NCBI RefSeq assembly: GCF_937936435.1
Contig: NZ_CALDDG010000043.1
Span: 1-14,918, forward strand
Reading direction: 5' to 3'
DNA length: 14,918 nucleotides
Source of the DNA: an uncultured Sulfuricurvum sp.
GTDB taxonomy: Bacteria; Campylobacterota; Campylobacteria; Campylobacterales; Sulfurimonadaceae
The notes under the pieces were generated by a model. That model saw only the letters and a program-made list of their open reading frames with translations. It ran no database searches and had not been told where the DNA came from. The translations under genes and the position numbers were made by a program. The first letter of the stretch is position 1. Every line of letters begins with the position of its first letter. Below, piece after piece: positions 6,310-14,139 of this stretch.

Positions 6310-7442
6310 TGCAATGCCTCCTTTAGGCGATTAAGTGCTTGAATCGTGCGCACCGTCTCTTCGACCAAAGCGATGCGGATATAGCCGATTCCCGGATTTT
6401 CGCCTCGCCCATCGCCGCGTGCCAAAAATTCTCCCGGCAACACTTTGACGTTATAGTCGCGGTACAGACGGCGGGTAAATTCCAGCGCATCTCCTACTCG
6501 GAGCCAAACGTAAAACGTCGCATCGGAGGTTTCGATCCCCAGAATCTCCTGCGCCGCTTTAAAGTTTTCGGCATAGACCGCTCTGGCATTCTCTACGTGC
6601 ACCTCATCTGCCCATGCCATTGCCGCCGCAGCTTGCAGCGGAAGCGGGGATGCACATCCGATATAGGTGCGGTATTGGGCGTACCCTTTTAGAATTTCAG
6701 CATCTCCGGCGATGAACCCGCTGCGCAGCCCCGGTGCGGAAGATCGCTTGGAGATCGAGTTGATCACAAGGACATTTTTGAACGAGCTGTTGCCGACATA
6801 GAGTGAGGCTTCGAGGAGCGAAGGAACTTTTTGCGCCGTATAAATCTCACTGTAACATTCGTCATTGATAAGGCAAAAATCGTATTTAAGCGCCAATTTC
6901 ACCCATTCGCCCAACTCTTCGAGAGTGAGTACCGATGCCGTCGGATTGTTCGGGAAATTCAAAATGACCAGATCGCATTCGGCAAGCTCGGCTTCATTGA
7001 TGATCGGTTTGAAGCCGTTTTGCTCAGTCAAATTCAAATGAATGACTTTTGCGCGTGACGCAATCGCAGAGCCCTCGTAAATCTGATAGAACGGATTCGT
7101 ATATGCCATAATAGGCTCTTTTTTATCGAACAGATAGTATTGAGGGAAATTGAAAAGCACTTCCCGCGTCCCGAAGCTGCTAATCAGTTCGTTCGGCTGA
7201 AGTTTCACCCCGAAACGGCGTTCTACGAATCCGCGCATCGAATCGTTCAGATACGTTTCACCCGCTGTTTTCGGATAGCGGCGCAGCTCTTCAGAATGCT
7301 TCGAGAGCGATTTTTGGATAAATGCGGGAGTCTCGAACTGCGGTTCCCCGATCGTCAATGCGATGGGCGAATATGCGGGGTTGGGAGTGATCCCCTCTAA
7401 AAGCTGAGTCAGTTTTTCAAATGGGTACGGTTCAAAATGCAA
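6306..7442 (-). CDS. dapC: PLP-dependent class I/II aminotransferase, probable succinyldiaminopimelate transaminase
   Basis: A 378-residue fold-type I aminotransferase. Visible are the substrate loop LTIGEPQFETP (29-39), NFPNNPTA (162-169) with the PLP-contacting Asn, the ring-stacking D194 and Y197 in NDECYSEIY, and the Schiff-base lysine K232 in SISKRSSAPGLRSGF, with Arg240 for phosphate. The late GIGYIRIAL carries the substrate-carboxylate Arg. The opening HFEPYPFEKL is what I associate with epsilonproteobacterial DapC, which makes N-succinyl-LL-2,6-diaminopimelate from the 2-amino-6-oxo precursor with glutamate, toward meso-DAP and lysine. Co-transcription with murC supports a wall-precursor role. 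LL-DAP or another aromatic/aspartate-type aminotransferase is the alternative. The start ATG has no clear ribosome site upstream, unlike most genes here. Confidence 0.85.
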   Translation of the reverse strand: MHFEPYPFEKLTQLLEGITPNPAYSPIALTIGEPQFETPAFIQKSLSKHSEELRRYPKTAGETYLNDSMRGFVERRFGVKLQPNELISSFGTREVLFNFPQYYLFDKKEPIMAYTNPFYQIYEGSAIASRAKVIHLNLTEQNGFKPIINEAELAECDLVILNFPNNPTASVLTLEELGEWVKLALKYDFCLINDECYSEIYTAQKVPSLLEASLYVGNSSFKNVLVINSISKRSSAPGLRSGFIAGDAEILKGYAQYRTYIGCASPLPLQAAAAMAWADEVHVENARAVYAENFKAAQEILGIETSDATFYVWLRVGDALEFTRRLYRDYNVKVLPGEFLARGDGRGENPGIGYIRIALVEETVRTIQALNRLKEALQ

Positions 7443-7475
7443 AGGACGGTCTTTGTAATGGAATTAATTACGTAT

Positions 7476-7481
7476 ATTATA
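7476..7481 (-). promoter_or_regulatory. -10 element of the dapC-murC-mutS2 operon
   Basis: The minus strand reads GCTATAATAT, a perfect TATAAT, about 34 bases before the dapC ATG, giving a leader of roughly 25-30 bases. No good -35 box lies 16-18 bases upstream (that position is inside the end of the next gene), which fits Campylobacterota promoters that depend mainly on the -10 and AT-rich upstream DNA. The only other non-coding gap in this operon is none, so this box probably serves all five genes. Confidence 0.6.
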
Positions 7482-7499
7482 GCGTGATGGGGCTGTATT

Positions 7500-8360
7500 T
7501 TATTTTATCTCTATCGGCACTTTCAATGTATCGAAATAACGTGCGGCTCGCAGTCCAAAGCGTAATCCTAGATATACGACCACTCCAATAATCAAAACTT
7601 TTGAAAAGAAAAATATACTAAATAGAAAAAATGTTTTACCGACTGGAAAAGCCAACACAGGCAATATCGCCCCTATGGTTATTAAACGGGCCATAAAAAA
7701 TATATTTTCTTTCTTCCAATATCCTATTATCAAAGCAAATGGGAATAAAGCCACCATTGCTCCAACAAGAAAATCAAGACTTTCAAAACTCAATAAGACT
7801 GCAAGCTTTGAATAATAAGTTGAAGCATTCATCATTAGTTGTTTTTCTATAGTATGAAAATTCACTAGCATTGCATACATTGTAATAAGTACAAATCCAA
7901 GTCCCATAGACATTACGATCAGAGTAAGCTGAAAATGCCATGATAGTTGCTGAGAGTCATCTTTAACTGTTTCACCCTCCATCTCTGAAAACCATTCATT
8001 GGATGGTTTCATAAACATCATAAATGCGGATAGTACAAATGCTCCAACTCCGACTAAAGCATATAAATATTTAAAACTAAATCGCCAATGATACTCAGGC
8101 GAAATCATCCATATCCCAATTAGCCATATGAGCAACGGTAAAAACAACAAAAAATAAAAGAATAGTAAATTTCTACCCCACTTTTTTCTTTGCCAAATCG
8201 CAAAGAGTGAAATCAATATTATTGCAGTACCAATAAACGAAATAGGTGTCATTAAACCTTTAGACAAATTATAAATATTACCTATTACAGTAAGAACAAC
8301 AAGTATTCCTACCGACCATTCGATCGTCCACGGCCTTTTAATTTCTGCAATAACATCCAT
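7500..8360 (-). CDS. Polytopic membrane protein of unknown function
   Basis: A 286-residue, strongly hydrophobic protein with about eight membrane segments: approximately residues 17-33, 38-55, 62-86, 97-117, 142-170, 188-215, 222-240 and 244-268. The longest soluble part is a polar loop around 118-140 (KPSNEWFSEMEGETVKDDSQQ). There is no signal peptide and no recognisable transporter, enzyme or sensor motif; conserved-looking charged residues inside helices are absent. It is visibly AT-richer than the genes around it, suggesting either an accessory acquisition or the usual bias of a membrane gene. It has its own promoter (8401-8406) and no overlap with neighbours, so its link to the deacetylase upstream is only proximity. 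The start at 8360 has only a weak purine stretch (GAGAAAATAAAAT) as ribosome site. Confidence 0.7.
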   Translation of the reverse strand: MDVIAEIKRPWTIEWSVGILVVLTVIGNIYNLSKGLMTPISFIGTAIILISLFAIWQRKKWGRNLLFFYFLLFLPLLIWLIGIWMISPEYHWRFSFKYLYALVGVGAFVLSAFMMFMKPSNEWFSEMEGETVKDDSQQLSWHFQLTLIVMSMGLGFVLITMYAMLVNFHTIEKQLMMNASTYYSKLAVLLSFESLDFLVGAMVALFPFALIIGYWKKENIFFMARLITIGAILPVLAFPVGKTFFLFSIFFFSKVLIIGVVVYLGLRFGLRAARYFDTLKVPIEIK

Positions 8361-8380
8361 ATTTTATTTTCTCGTTATAT

Positions 8381-8406
8381 TTTGGTTTTTTATACCAAAT
8401 ATTATA
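8381..8406 (-). promoter_or_regulatory. -10 element with adjoining inverted repeat before the membrane protein gene
   Basis: The minus strand reads GCTATAATA (TATAAT at 8401-8406) followed directly by TTTGGT-ATAAAAA-ACCAAA (8399-8381), a 6-bp inverted repeat around 7 bases. The repeat covers the expected transcription start, so a bound protein could block the promoter; alternatively it is a weak hairpin at the 5' end of the message. It lies only 6 bases past the stop codon of the deacetylase gene, and neither strand has the T-run of a terminator. Confidence 0.45.
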
Positions 8407-8411
8407 GCAGA

Positions 8412-9209
8412 TCAATATTTTACACTCTCTTTCTTCGCCGGTATCATCCGATCTTCCGTTCCGTCCACCATGTGCTCAAAATCTTTGATAGTGTGTTTGC
8501 TAACCACCATATAACGCCCCTCTGCCATTACATTAGCGTTCGAAGCGGCATGATGCCGATCAATCGTAAACGCCATTTCATACCCCGCATTTTTAGCATC
8601 TACCAGTAGAGCATCATCGTAAATACCGAATACCCATGCGAGATATTTGATCGGATGACCCATTTTCTCTTCGAGTTTTTTCTTCGCTCCTCCGAGCTGT
8701 TTATCGACGAACTTGGCATACTCATCCGGAGAAAGTTTTTTCTTCTCATGGTTAAAATTCGGATGCCAGTAGGTATGGGATTCAACATGAAACAGTTTCG
8801 TTGCTTCCAGCTCACGCAGCTGATCCCATGTCATCGCGTATTTGGCATTCGAGATCGCACTGGGATAAATAAAAAGCGTTACCGGAATGTTATATTTTTT
8901 AACGATCGGCGCCATATCGCTGTAAACGCTTTTATGTCCGTCATCGACCGTAATAACGACCGATTTTGCGGGAATCGATTTAACTATTCCCTGTAGATAG
9001 CGTACAGCGGTATCCAGAGGGATCACTGTATAACCGTTTGTTTTAAGCCACTCCATCTGTTGCGCAAACACAGAAGTTTTAATCGTCATCGAATCGCTCA
9101 CTTCGGCCCCGAAACGGTGATACGCCAAAATCGGGATTTTCCGCTCTTGCGGGAGAGCGAACAGAGGAGAAAGCATAAAGAGCATAATCCATAACAAACG
9201 GATGAACAT
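8412..9209 (-). CDS. Exported polysaccharide deacetylase (NodB domain)
   Basis: A 265-residue protein. An N-terminal signal peptide (MFIRLLWIMLFMLSPLFA, cleaved about residue 18) sends it to the periplasm or surface. The NodB-type catalytic domain shows motif 1 as ITVDDGHKS with D89 and D90 (family usual is TFDDG), motif 2 SHTYWHP with metal ligands H145 and H149, and a later LAWVFGIYDD resembling the family's YPFG-Y-D stretch. These enzymes remove acetyl groups from N-acetylated sugars with a divalent metal. The substrate (peptidoglycan, poly-GlcNAc or other exopolysaccharide) cannot be told. The ATG at 9209 is chosen because AGGA stands at 9219-9222, nine bases before it; the longer frame would need a TTG start lying at that ribosome site. 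It stands alone with its own promoter, divergent from marR. Confidence 0.88.
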   Translation of the reverse strand: MFIRLLWIMLFMLSPLFALPQERKIPILAYHRFGAEVSDSMTIKTSVFAQQMEWLKTNGYTVIPLDTAVRYLQGIVKSIPAKSVVITVDDGHKSVYSDMAPIVKKYNIPVTLFIYPSAISNAKYAMTWDQLRELEATKLFHVESHTYWHPNFNHEKKKLSPDEYAKFVDKQLGGAKKKLEEKMGHPIKYLAWVFGIYDDALLVDAKNAGYEMAFTIDRHHAASNANVMAEGRYMVVSKHTIKDFEHMVDGTEDRMIPAKKESVKY

Positions 9210-9243
9210 ATCGGTTATTCCTGTCAAAAAAAATTTCGTGGGG

Positions 9244-9249
9244 ATTATA
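9244..9249 (-). promoter_or_regulatory. -10 element of the deacetylase gene
   Basis: The minus strand has GCTATAATCCCC, a perfect TATAAT 34 bases before the ATG at 9209. The -35 region is not recognisable. The leader would be about 28 bases and contains an AGGA ribosome site. It points away from the marR promoter 60 bases to its right, so the two promoters share the AT-rich stretch 9271-9305. Confidence 0.6.
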
Positions 9250-9279
9250 GCGGAAACCTTAACCTGTAAGAGAAATAAA

Positions 9280-9302
9280 TTATTTACATTGTTAATAAAT
9301 AA
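9280..9302. repeat. AT-rich inverted repeat between the divergent promoters
   Basis: TTATTTA (9280-9286) is repeated inverted as TAAATAA (9296-9302), nine bases apart, immediately before the marR -35 box. It could be a second operator or simply an AT-rich upstream promoter element; low sequence complexity makes chance a fair explanation. Confidence 0.25.
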
Positions 9303-9305
9303 CTC

Positions 9306-9334
9306 TTGACTTCTTCAGAGTGTTCGATTAGAAT
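9306..9334 (+). promoter_or_regulatory. Sigma-70 promoter of the marR-RND efflux operon
   Basis: TTGACT (9306-9311) and TAGAAT (9329-9334) are separated by exactly 17 bases, each one mismatch from consensus. Transcription would begin near 9341, leaving a leader of about 57 bases before the marR ATG at 9398. This is the strongest two-box promoter in the window and is directly followed by a palindrome. Confidence 0.75.
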
Positions 9335-9342
9335 TCGACCAA

Positions 9343-9362
9343 TTAGTTGTATATGCAACTAA
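9343..9362. promoter_or_regulatory. Candidate MarR operator, 20-bp near-perfect palindrome
   Basis: TTAGTTGTAT / ATGCAACTAA is symmetric in 9 of 10 positions per half. It lies just after the predicted transcription start of the operon whose first gene is a MarR regulator. Members of that family are dimers that bind roughly 16-20-bp palindromes overlapping their own promoters, so autorepression is the natural reading. Binding is inferred, not shown. Confidence 0.65.
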
Positions 9363-9397
9363 ATTGTTTTTTTTCGAATCCGTATGAGGAGCCTTTT

Positions 9398-9868
9398 ATG
9401 AACCGTTGCGAATGCCCGAACGAAGAATCGTTGGGATGTCTTGCCAACCATGCCGCTTTTGCGGCACGCACTTTTCTGACACGCCAGCTTGCATTAAACG
9501 GAATCGATATGACCATTGAACAGTTTAAAGTAATGGTGGTCTTGTGGCAAGAAAAACGTGCTACACAACAATCGATCGCCGATTTCGTCGGCAAAGACAA
9601 AACCAGTGTTACCCGCCTGATTGCCGGTTTGGAAAAACGCTCTTTGATAGAACGTGCAACCGACTGTCAGGACAAACGGTGCAACCTCGTCACCCTTACC
9701 CCGCAAGGGGTTGCGTTGGAAAAGCCGACAATGGAAGTAGTGTTCCAAGCGAACCAGTCGCTTCGCCAAAATTTCGATTCCGAAGAGCTCGCAACGACCC
9801 TTCGTGTACTCAAACAAATGTGTCTCATCCTCAATTACCCGACAAACTTACCAAAGGAATCTGTATGA
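9398..9868 (+). CDS. MarR family transcriptional regulator of the RND efflux operon
   Basis: A 156-residue protein with the MarR layout: a dimerisation helix (about 12-35), the winged-helix DNA-binding domain with recognition helix TSVTRLIAGLEKRSLI (69-84), the wing residues D89-R94 and LVTLTPQG (97-104), and a C-terminal dimer helix. The ATG at 9398 is chosen because AGGAG stands six bases before it (9387-9391); an upstream in-frame TTG at 9347 lies inside the palindrome and would lack a ribosome site. Cysteines are clustered: C4, C6 and C14 at the N-terminus, C90 and C95 in the wing, plus one in the last helix. This is unusual for MarR and could mean redox, electrophile or metal sensing (inference). 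Its TGA overlaps the next ATG (ATGA), so it is translated with the pump genes it probably represses. Confidence 0.92.
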   Translation: MNRCECPNEESLGCLANHAAFAARTFLTRQLALNGIDMTIEQFKVMVVLWQEKRATQQSIADFVGKDKTSVTRLIAGLEKRSLIERATDCQDKRCNLVTLTPQGVALEKPTMEVVFQANQSLRQNFDSEELATTLRVLKQMCLILNYPTNLPKESV

Positions 9869-10998
9869 ACCGTCTCACCACCCTCACCCTCTCATCCGCA
9901 TTGATTCTGGCACTTGCCGGTTGTGAACGCCCGAAAGCGGCAGGAATGGAGAAACCGCCTCAAGGACCGGTACCCGTATCGACAACAGAAGTCAAATCCG
10001 GCAATTTCCCGGCTATTCTCGAAGCGACAGGACAAACGCAAGCGTTCAATACCGTTCAGGTCTATGCACGTGTCTCTGGATATTTGCAAAAACGCGCTTA
10101 CAGCGAAGGCTCATTTGTGACCAAAGGTCAAACCCTCTACACCATCGATCCTTCCGACTTTAAAAACTCTTTGGAAAGCGCCAAAGCCGCGTATGAACTG
10201 GCAGCAGCAAACCATACGAACGCTCTGGCTGTTTTAAATCGCACCAAACCTCTCGCAGATGCCAATGCCGCCAGTAAACAAGACCTCGATACGGCAACCG
10301 CGAACGAGCGTAATACCGCAGCGGCGCTGATGGGAGCAAAAGCATCCCTGGAGCAGGCTAAACTCAACCTCAGCTATACGACGGTGCAAGCGCCTGTCAG
10401 CGGATTTGTCGATAAAACCAAAGTCGATGACGGTACCTATGTCGCTGCCGGAGCCAACGGACTGCTGACTACCGTCTATCAGACCGATCCGATGTACGTT
10501 AACTTCACCTTTAGCGAAAACGACCGTATTGCACGCCAAAATGCTATCGCCAGCGGTAAACTGATCGCGCCGAAAGACGGGAAATACGAAGTTGAATTGA
10601 CTTTGGGAGACGGTTCGACACTAACACGCAAAGGGCAAATCAACTTTATCGCACCGTTTGTCGATTCCACCACCGGCACGATCACTTACCGTGCCATTAT
10701 CGACAATGCCGATCATAAACTGCTTCCGGGACAATACGTCCGCGTAAGAGTTAAAGGGATGGAGTGGAACAATGCCCTCTACATCCCGCAAAAAACACTG
10801 CTGACAGGAGAGCAAGGCAAATTTGTCTACACCGTCGAAGCCAACAATACCGTAACACCCAAACCGGTGGTTCCGGGAGAATGGATCGGTGAAAACGTAG
10901 TGATCAACGGCGGAATCAGCGTCGGTGAGAAAATCGTAGCGGATAATTTAGTGAAACTCAAACCGGGTGCCGAAATCATCCCCGCAGAAAAAAAATAA
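9865..10998 (+). CDS. RND efflux periplasmic adaptor (membrane fusion lipoprotein)
   Basis: A 377-residue AcrA/MexA-type adaptor that links the inner-membrane pump to the outer-membrane channel. A lipoprotein signal ends in LALAGC with the lipidated C20. Then come the first half of the lipoyl-like domain (VQVYARVSGYLQKRAYSEGSFVTKGQTLYTIDP), a short alpha-hairpin of Ala-rich heptads (DFKNSLESAKAAYELAAANHTNA through AALMGAKASLEQAKLNLSYT), the second lipoyl half (VQAPVSGFVDKTKVDDGTYV), the beta-barrel (ALTLGDGS-type stretch near 233-290), and the membrane-proximal domain (YIPQKTLLTGEQGKFVYTVEANN). The ATG at 9865 overlaps the marR stop; longer in-frame extensions upstream lie inside marR and are rejected. 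The short hairpin is as in AcrA-type adaptors that meet TolC/OprM tip to tip. Confidence 0.94.
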   Translation: MNRLTTLTLSSALILALAGCERPKAAGMEKPPQGPVPVSTTEVKSGNFPAILEATGQTQAFNTVQVYARVSGYLQKRAYSEGSFVTKGQTLYTIDPSDFKNSLESAKAAYELAAANHTNALAVLNRTKPLADANAASKQDLDTATANERNTAAALMGAKASLEQAKLNLSYTTVQAPVSGFVDKTKVDDGTYVAAGANGLLTTVYQTDPMYVNFTFSENDRIARQNAIASGKLIAPKDGKYEVELTLGDGSTLTRKGQINFIAPFVDSTTGTITYRAIIDNADHKLLPGQYVRVRVKGMEWNNALYIPQKTLLTGEQGKFVYTVEANNTVTPKPVVPGEWIGENVVINGGISVGEKIVADNLVKLKPGAEIIPAEKK

Positions 10999-11010
10999 GA
11001 CAGGTCTATC

Positions 11011-14000
11011 ATGTTTAGCAAATTTTTTATAAGTCGGCCCGTATTATCGATCGTAATCGCGCTGATCATCATGTTACTCGGGTTTTCGGCGATCAAAAGC
11101 CTTCCGATATCGCAGTTGCCGAACATCACCCCTCCGACGGTTGTAGTTACGGCCCAGTATCCGGGTGCGGATGCACAAACCATCGCCAATACGATTCTAA
11201 CCCCTTTGGAATCGCAAATTGCAGGTGCGGACGGACTCATGTATATGAGTTCCAAAGCGGCGGCTCTACCGGGGAGTGCCACTATTACGTGTACGTTCAA
11301 TATCGGGGTCAACCAGGATATGGCGGCCGTCGACGTCCAAAATCGTATCAATTCCGTTTTGGCACTGTTACCGCAAACGACACGGGATCTGGGGGTAACG
11401 GTACAGAAAAAAACCTCCGACATCTTGCTGATTGTTGCGGTTACTTCGCCGGACGGAAGCTACGATGCGACCGGAATCAGTAACTATATTTCCTCCAATC
11501 TCTTAGATGAGATCAAAAAGATTCCGGGTGCCGGACGGAGCCAGATTTTCGGGCAACGCGACTATGCGATGCGCGTTTGGCTGAACCCCGACAAAATGAC
11601 CTCTTTGGGTGTCACGACAACCGATATTGCCGCAGCGATCAAAGATCAAAATATTCAAGTCGCTCCGGGACGTTTGGGACAGGCTCCGACCGAGGGTGAG
11701 CAGATGTGGACGATGCAGCTCACCAGCAAAGGACGTTTTTCTACCGTTAAAGAGTTCCAAAATATCATTATCCGCTCCAATCCGGACGGCTCGACGCTCC
11801 GTCTGAAAGATGTTGCCAAAGTGGAACTCGGTGCGCAAAATTACGAATTCTTCGGACGGGTTAACGGTAAACCGGCAGCGATGATCGGGATTTTTGCCGA
11901 TGTTAACGCCAATGCGCTCGACACTTCCGCGGCAGTTGCCGAAAAAATGGAAAAACTTTCGCATAAATTTCCGAAAGGGATTGAATACAGTATCCCTTAC
12001 GATACAACCGATTTCGTCAAAATTTCCATCGAAGAGGTTGTTTTTACCCTTCTTGCTTCTATCGTTTTAGTTAGCTTGGTAATCTACCTCTTTTTGCAAA
12101 GCAGCCGTGCGGCGATGATCCCTATCATGTCGATTCCAATCTCGCTGACAGGAGCTTTTATCGGAATGTATCTGCTAGGGTACTCGATTAACACCCTCAC
12201 CCTGTTCGGATTGGTGCTTGCCATCGGAATCGTCGTCGACGATGCCATCGTCGTAATCGAAAACATGGAAAGGATACTTCAAACGGAGAAACTTCCGCCG
12301 AGAGAAGCCGCCGTCAAGGCGATGATGCAGATATCCGGTCCCGTCGTCGCTATCGTTCTTGTCATGTGTGCCGTCTTTATTCCGGCTACTTTCATGGGGG
12401 GAATGACAGGACAGCTGTATAAACAGTTTGCCGCTACGATTGCAATTTCCGTAGTATTCTCAGGATTTATGGCATTGACGTTCGCTCCCGCTATCGGAGC
12501 GATGATTCTCAAACACCATGAAAATGAGCCGGCTGCCTTCTTCCGCTGGTTCAATCGCGCGTTTGGCCGCATGACGGAAAACTATGTTCGCCGTTCCGGC
12601 TTCATGATCCGAAAAGCAGCAATATTCGGGATCATTTACCTCACTACCTATGGATTTATCGCCTATTTCCATAAAACCCTTCCGAGTGCGTTCTTGCCGA
12701 TGGAGGATCAGGGGTATTTCATTACGAGTATCAATCTTCCGGAGGGCTCGTCGAGCAACCGGACACTCGAAGTGGTCAAAAAAGTCGAAAAAATCCTGAA
12801 AGAGCAACCCGGAGTCTACAAATATACGGCAATCACCGGACTTAACATCCTCACTTTCTCGCAAGAACCGAACTCGGCGGTCGTATTCACCCGTCTGACG
12901 GGCTGGGATGAACGGGGCAAAGATCTCGCGGTTTTCAAAATTCTCGATATGCTCGGACCGAAACTCGGAAGCATCTCCGATGCTAAAGTATTCGCTATGC
13001 CGCCTCCGCCGATTCGCGGAATGGGCCCTTCGGATATGTTCAGCATCCGATTGCTACAGCCCGGAGACAACGATTACACCAAATTGGCCGATGCGACCAA
13101 TAACTTTCTGAACGAGCTTCGTACCGAGCCGAGTATCAAAAATCCGTTTAGTACGATGAACGTCAATACACCGACTCTGTTTGTCGACGTCGACCGTGAA
13201 AAAGCCAAAACATTGGGTCTTTCAATCGCTGAAGTGTTTCAAACCTTACAGGCGACAATCGGTTATATGAATATTAACCAATTCGATAAAAACGGAAAAA
13301 CCTACTGGGTACAGATGCAGTCCGACGCTCCGTATCGTGCGACACCGGAAGACATCGGTCGTGCATGGGTACGTTCCAGCAGCGGAAAACTGATTCCGCT
13401 TTCCAGTGTCGTCAGTGTTAAAATGTCCAGTGCTCCCGCAATTATCGAGCACTTTAACGGTGTTTTGAGTATGACGGTTATGGGCTCACCCGCCCCTGGA
13501 TTCAGCTCCGGAGAGATTATCAAAACCTTGGAAACTAAAGGGGACAGCGTCCTTCCCAACACGGTAACCTATGACTGGGAAGGGCTTTATTTGCAAGAAA
13601 AGCAGGTCGGTTCAAAAGCATTCATTATTATTGCGTTTGCATTGATTATGGTGTATCTGATCCTTGCGGCGTTGTATGAGCGCTGGACCTTGCCGATTTC
13701 GATTATGCTCGCCGTCCCGTACGGTATAATGGGGGCCTATGCAGTCGTCTGGTTCATTCCGTTTTTGAACAATAACGTTTTCTTCCAGATCGGTTTGTTG
13801 ACCCTAATAGCCCTTTCGGCAAAAAATGCGATCCTCGTCGTCGAGTTTGCCGAGGAGCAGCGCCATATGGGTAAAAGCATCTACGACTCGGCTATGGAAG
13901 CCGCACGCCTTCGTTACCGTCCGATGATGATGACGTCGTTCGCATTCCTAGCCGGGATGCTTCCGTTGATTTTCAGCAGCGGAGCCGGCTCTGCGGGACG

Positions 14001-14139
14001 TTTCTCGATCGGTATCGCAATGTTCGGAGGAATGATGGCCGCAACCTTTATCGAACGGTATTTCATTCCGTTCCTCTATTACTGGGTTTCGACCTTTAAA
14101 GAAAAAATTGCCCCTGACAAAGGAGAGAGCCATGACTAA
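11011..14139 (+). CDS. RND multidrug efflux pump, HAE-1 family (AcrB/MexB-like)
   Basis: A 1042-residue inner-membrane proton/drug antiporter of normal AcrB length. The N-terminus MFSKFFISRPVLSIVIALI is the first transmembrane helix with the family's FI-RP entry. Two large periplasmic loops alternate with twelve helices. The proton-relay residues are all there: D410 and D411 in IGIVVDDAIVV (AcrB D407/D408) in TM4, and K938 in ALSAKNAILVVEF (AcrB K940) in TM10. The periplasmic loops carry RVNGKPAAMIGI, PLEMEDQGYF-type (LPMEDQGYF) and NPFSTMNVNTP signatures of drug-type, not metal-type, RND pumps. CAGG (11001-11004) sits seven bases before the ATG. The gene ends with an 8-base overlap with the outer-membrane factor. 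Drug range cannot be predicted. No frame breaks are seen. Confidence 0.96.
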   Translation: MFSKFFISRPVLSIVIALIIMLLGFSAIKSLPISQLPNITPPTVVVTAQYPGADAQTIANTILTPLESQIAGADGLMYMSSKAAALPGSATITCTFNIGVNQDMAAVDVQNRINSVLALLPQTTRDLGVTVQKKTSDILLIVAVTSPDGSYDATGISNYISSNLLDEIKKIPGAGRSQIFGQRDYAMRVWLNPDKMTSLGVTTTDIAAAIKDQNIQVAPGRLGQAPTEGEQMWTMQLTSKGRFSTVKEFQNIIIRSNPDGSTLRLKDVAKVELGAQNYEFFGRVNGKPAAMIGIFADVNANALDTSAAVAEKMEKLSHKFPKGIEYSIPYDTTDFVKISIEEVVFTLLASIVLVSLVIYLFLQSSRAAMIPIMSIPISLTGAFIGMYLLGYSINTLTLFGLVLAIGIVVDDAIVVIENMERILQTEKLPPREAAVKAMMQISGPVVAIVLVMCAVFIPATFMGGMTGQLYKQFAATIAISVVFSGFMALTFAPAIGAMILKHHENEPAAFFRWFNRAFGRMTENYVRRSGFMIRKAAIFGIIYLTTYGFIAYFHKTLPSAFLPMEDQGYFITSINLPEGSSSNRTLEVVKKVEKILKEQPGVYKYTAITGLNILTFSQEPNSAVVFTRLTGWDERGKDLAVFKILDMLGPKLGSISDAKVFAMPPPPIRGMGPSDMFSIRLLQPGDNDYTKLADATNNFLNELRTEPSIKNPFSTMNVNTPTLFVDVDREKAKTLGLSIAEVFQTLQATIGYMNINQFDKNGKTYWVQMQSDAPYRATPEDIGRAWVRSSSGKLIPLSSVVSVKMSSAPAIIEHFNGVLSMTVMGSPAPGFSSGEIIKTLETKGDSVLPNTVTYDWEGLYLQEKQVGSKAFIIIAFALIMVYLILAALYERWTLPISIMLAVPYGIMGAYAVVWFIPFLNNNVFFQIGLLTLIALSAKNAILVVEFAEEQRHMGKSIYDSAMEAARLRYRPMMMTSFAFLAGMLPLIFSSGAGSAGRFSIGIAMFGGMMAATFIERYFIPFLYYWVSTFKEKIAPDKGESHD

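Noticed and set aside
8381..8399. Rho-independent terminator after the deacetylase gene
   Set aside because: The 6-bp stem is AT-rich and neither strand has a T-run after it; an operator or start-site element fits better.
9544..9864. 107-codon in-frame upstream extension of the membrane fusion protein
   Set aside because: It lies wholly inside marR in another frame. The lipoprotein signal begins at 9865, which is also the ATGA overlap, so the extension is not used.
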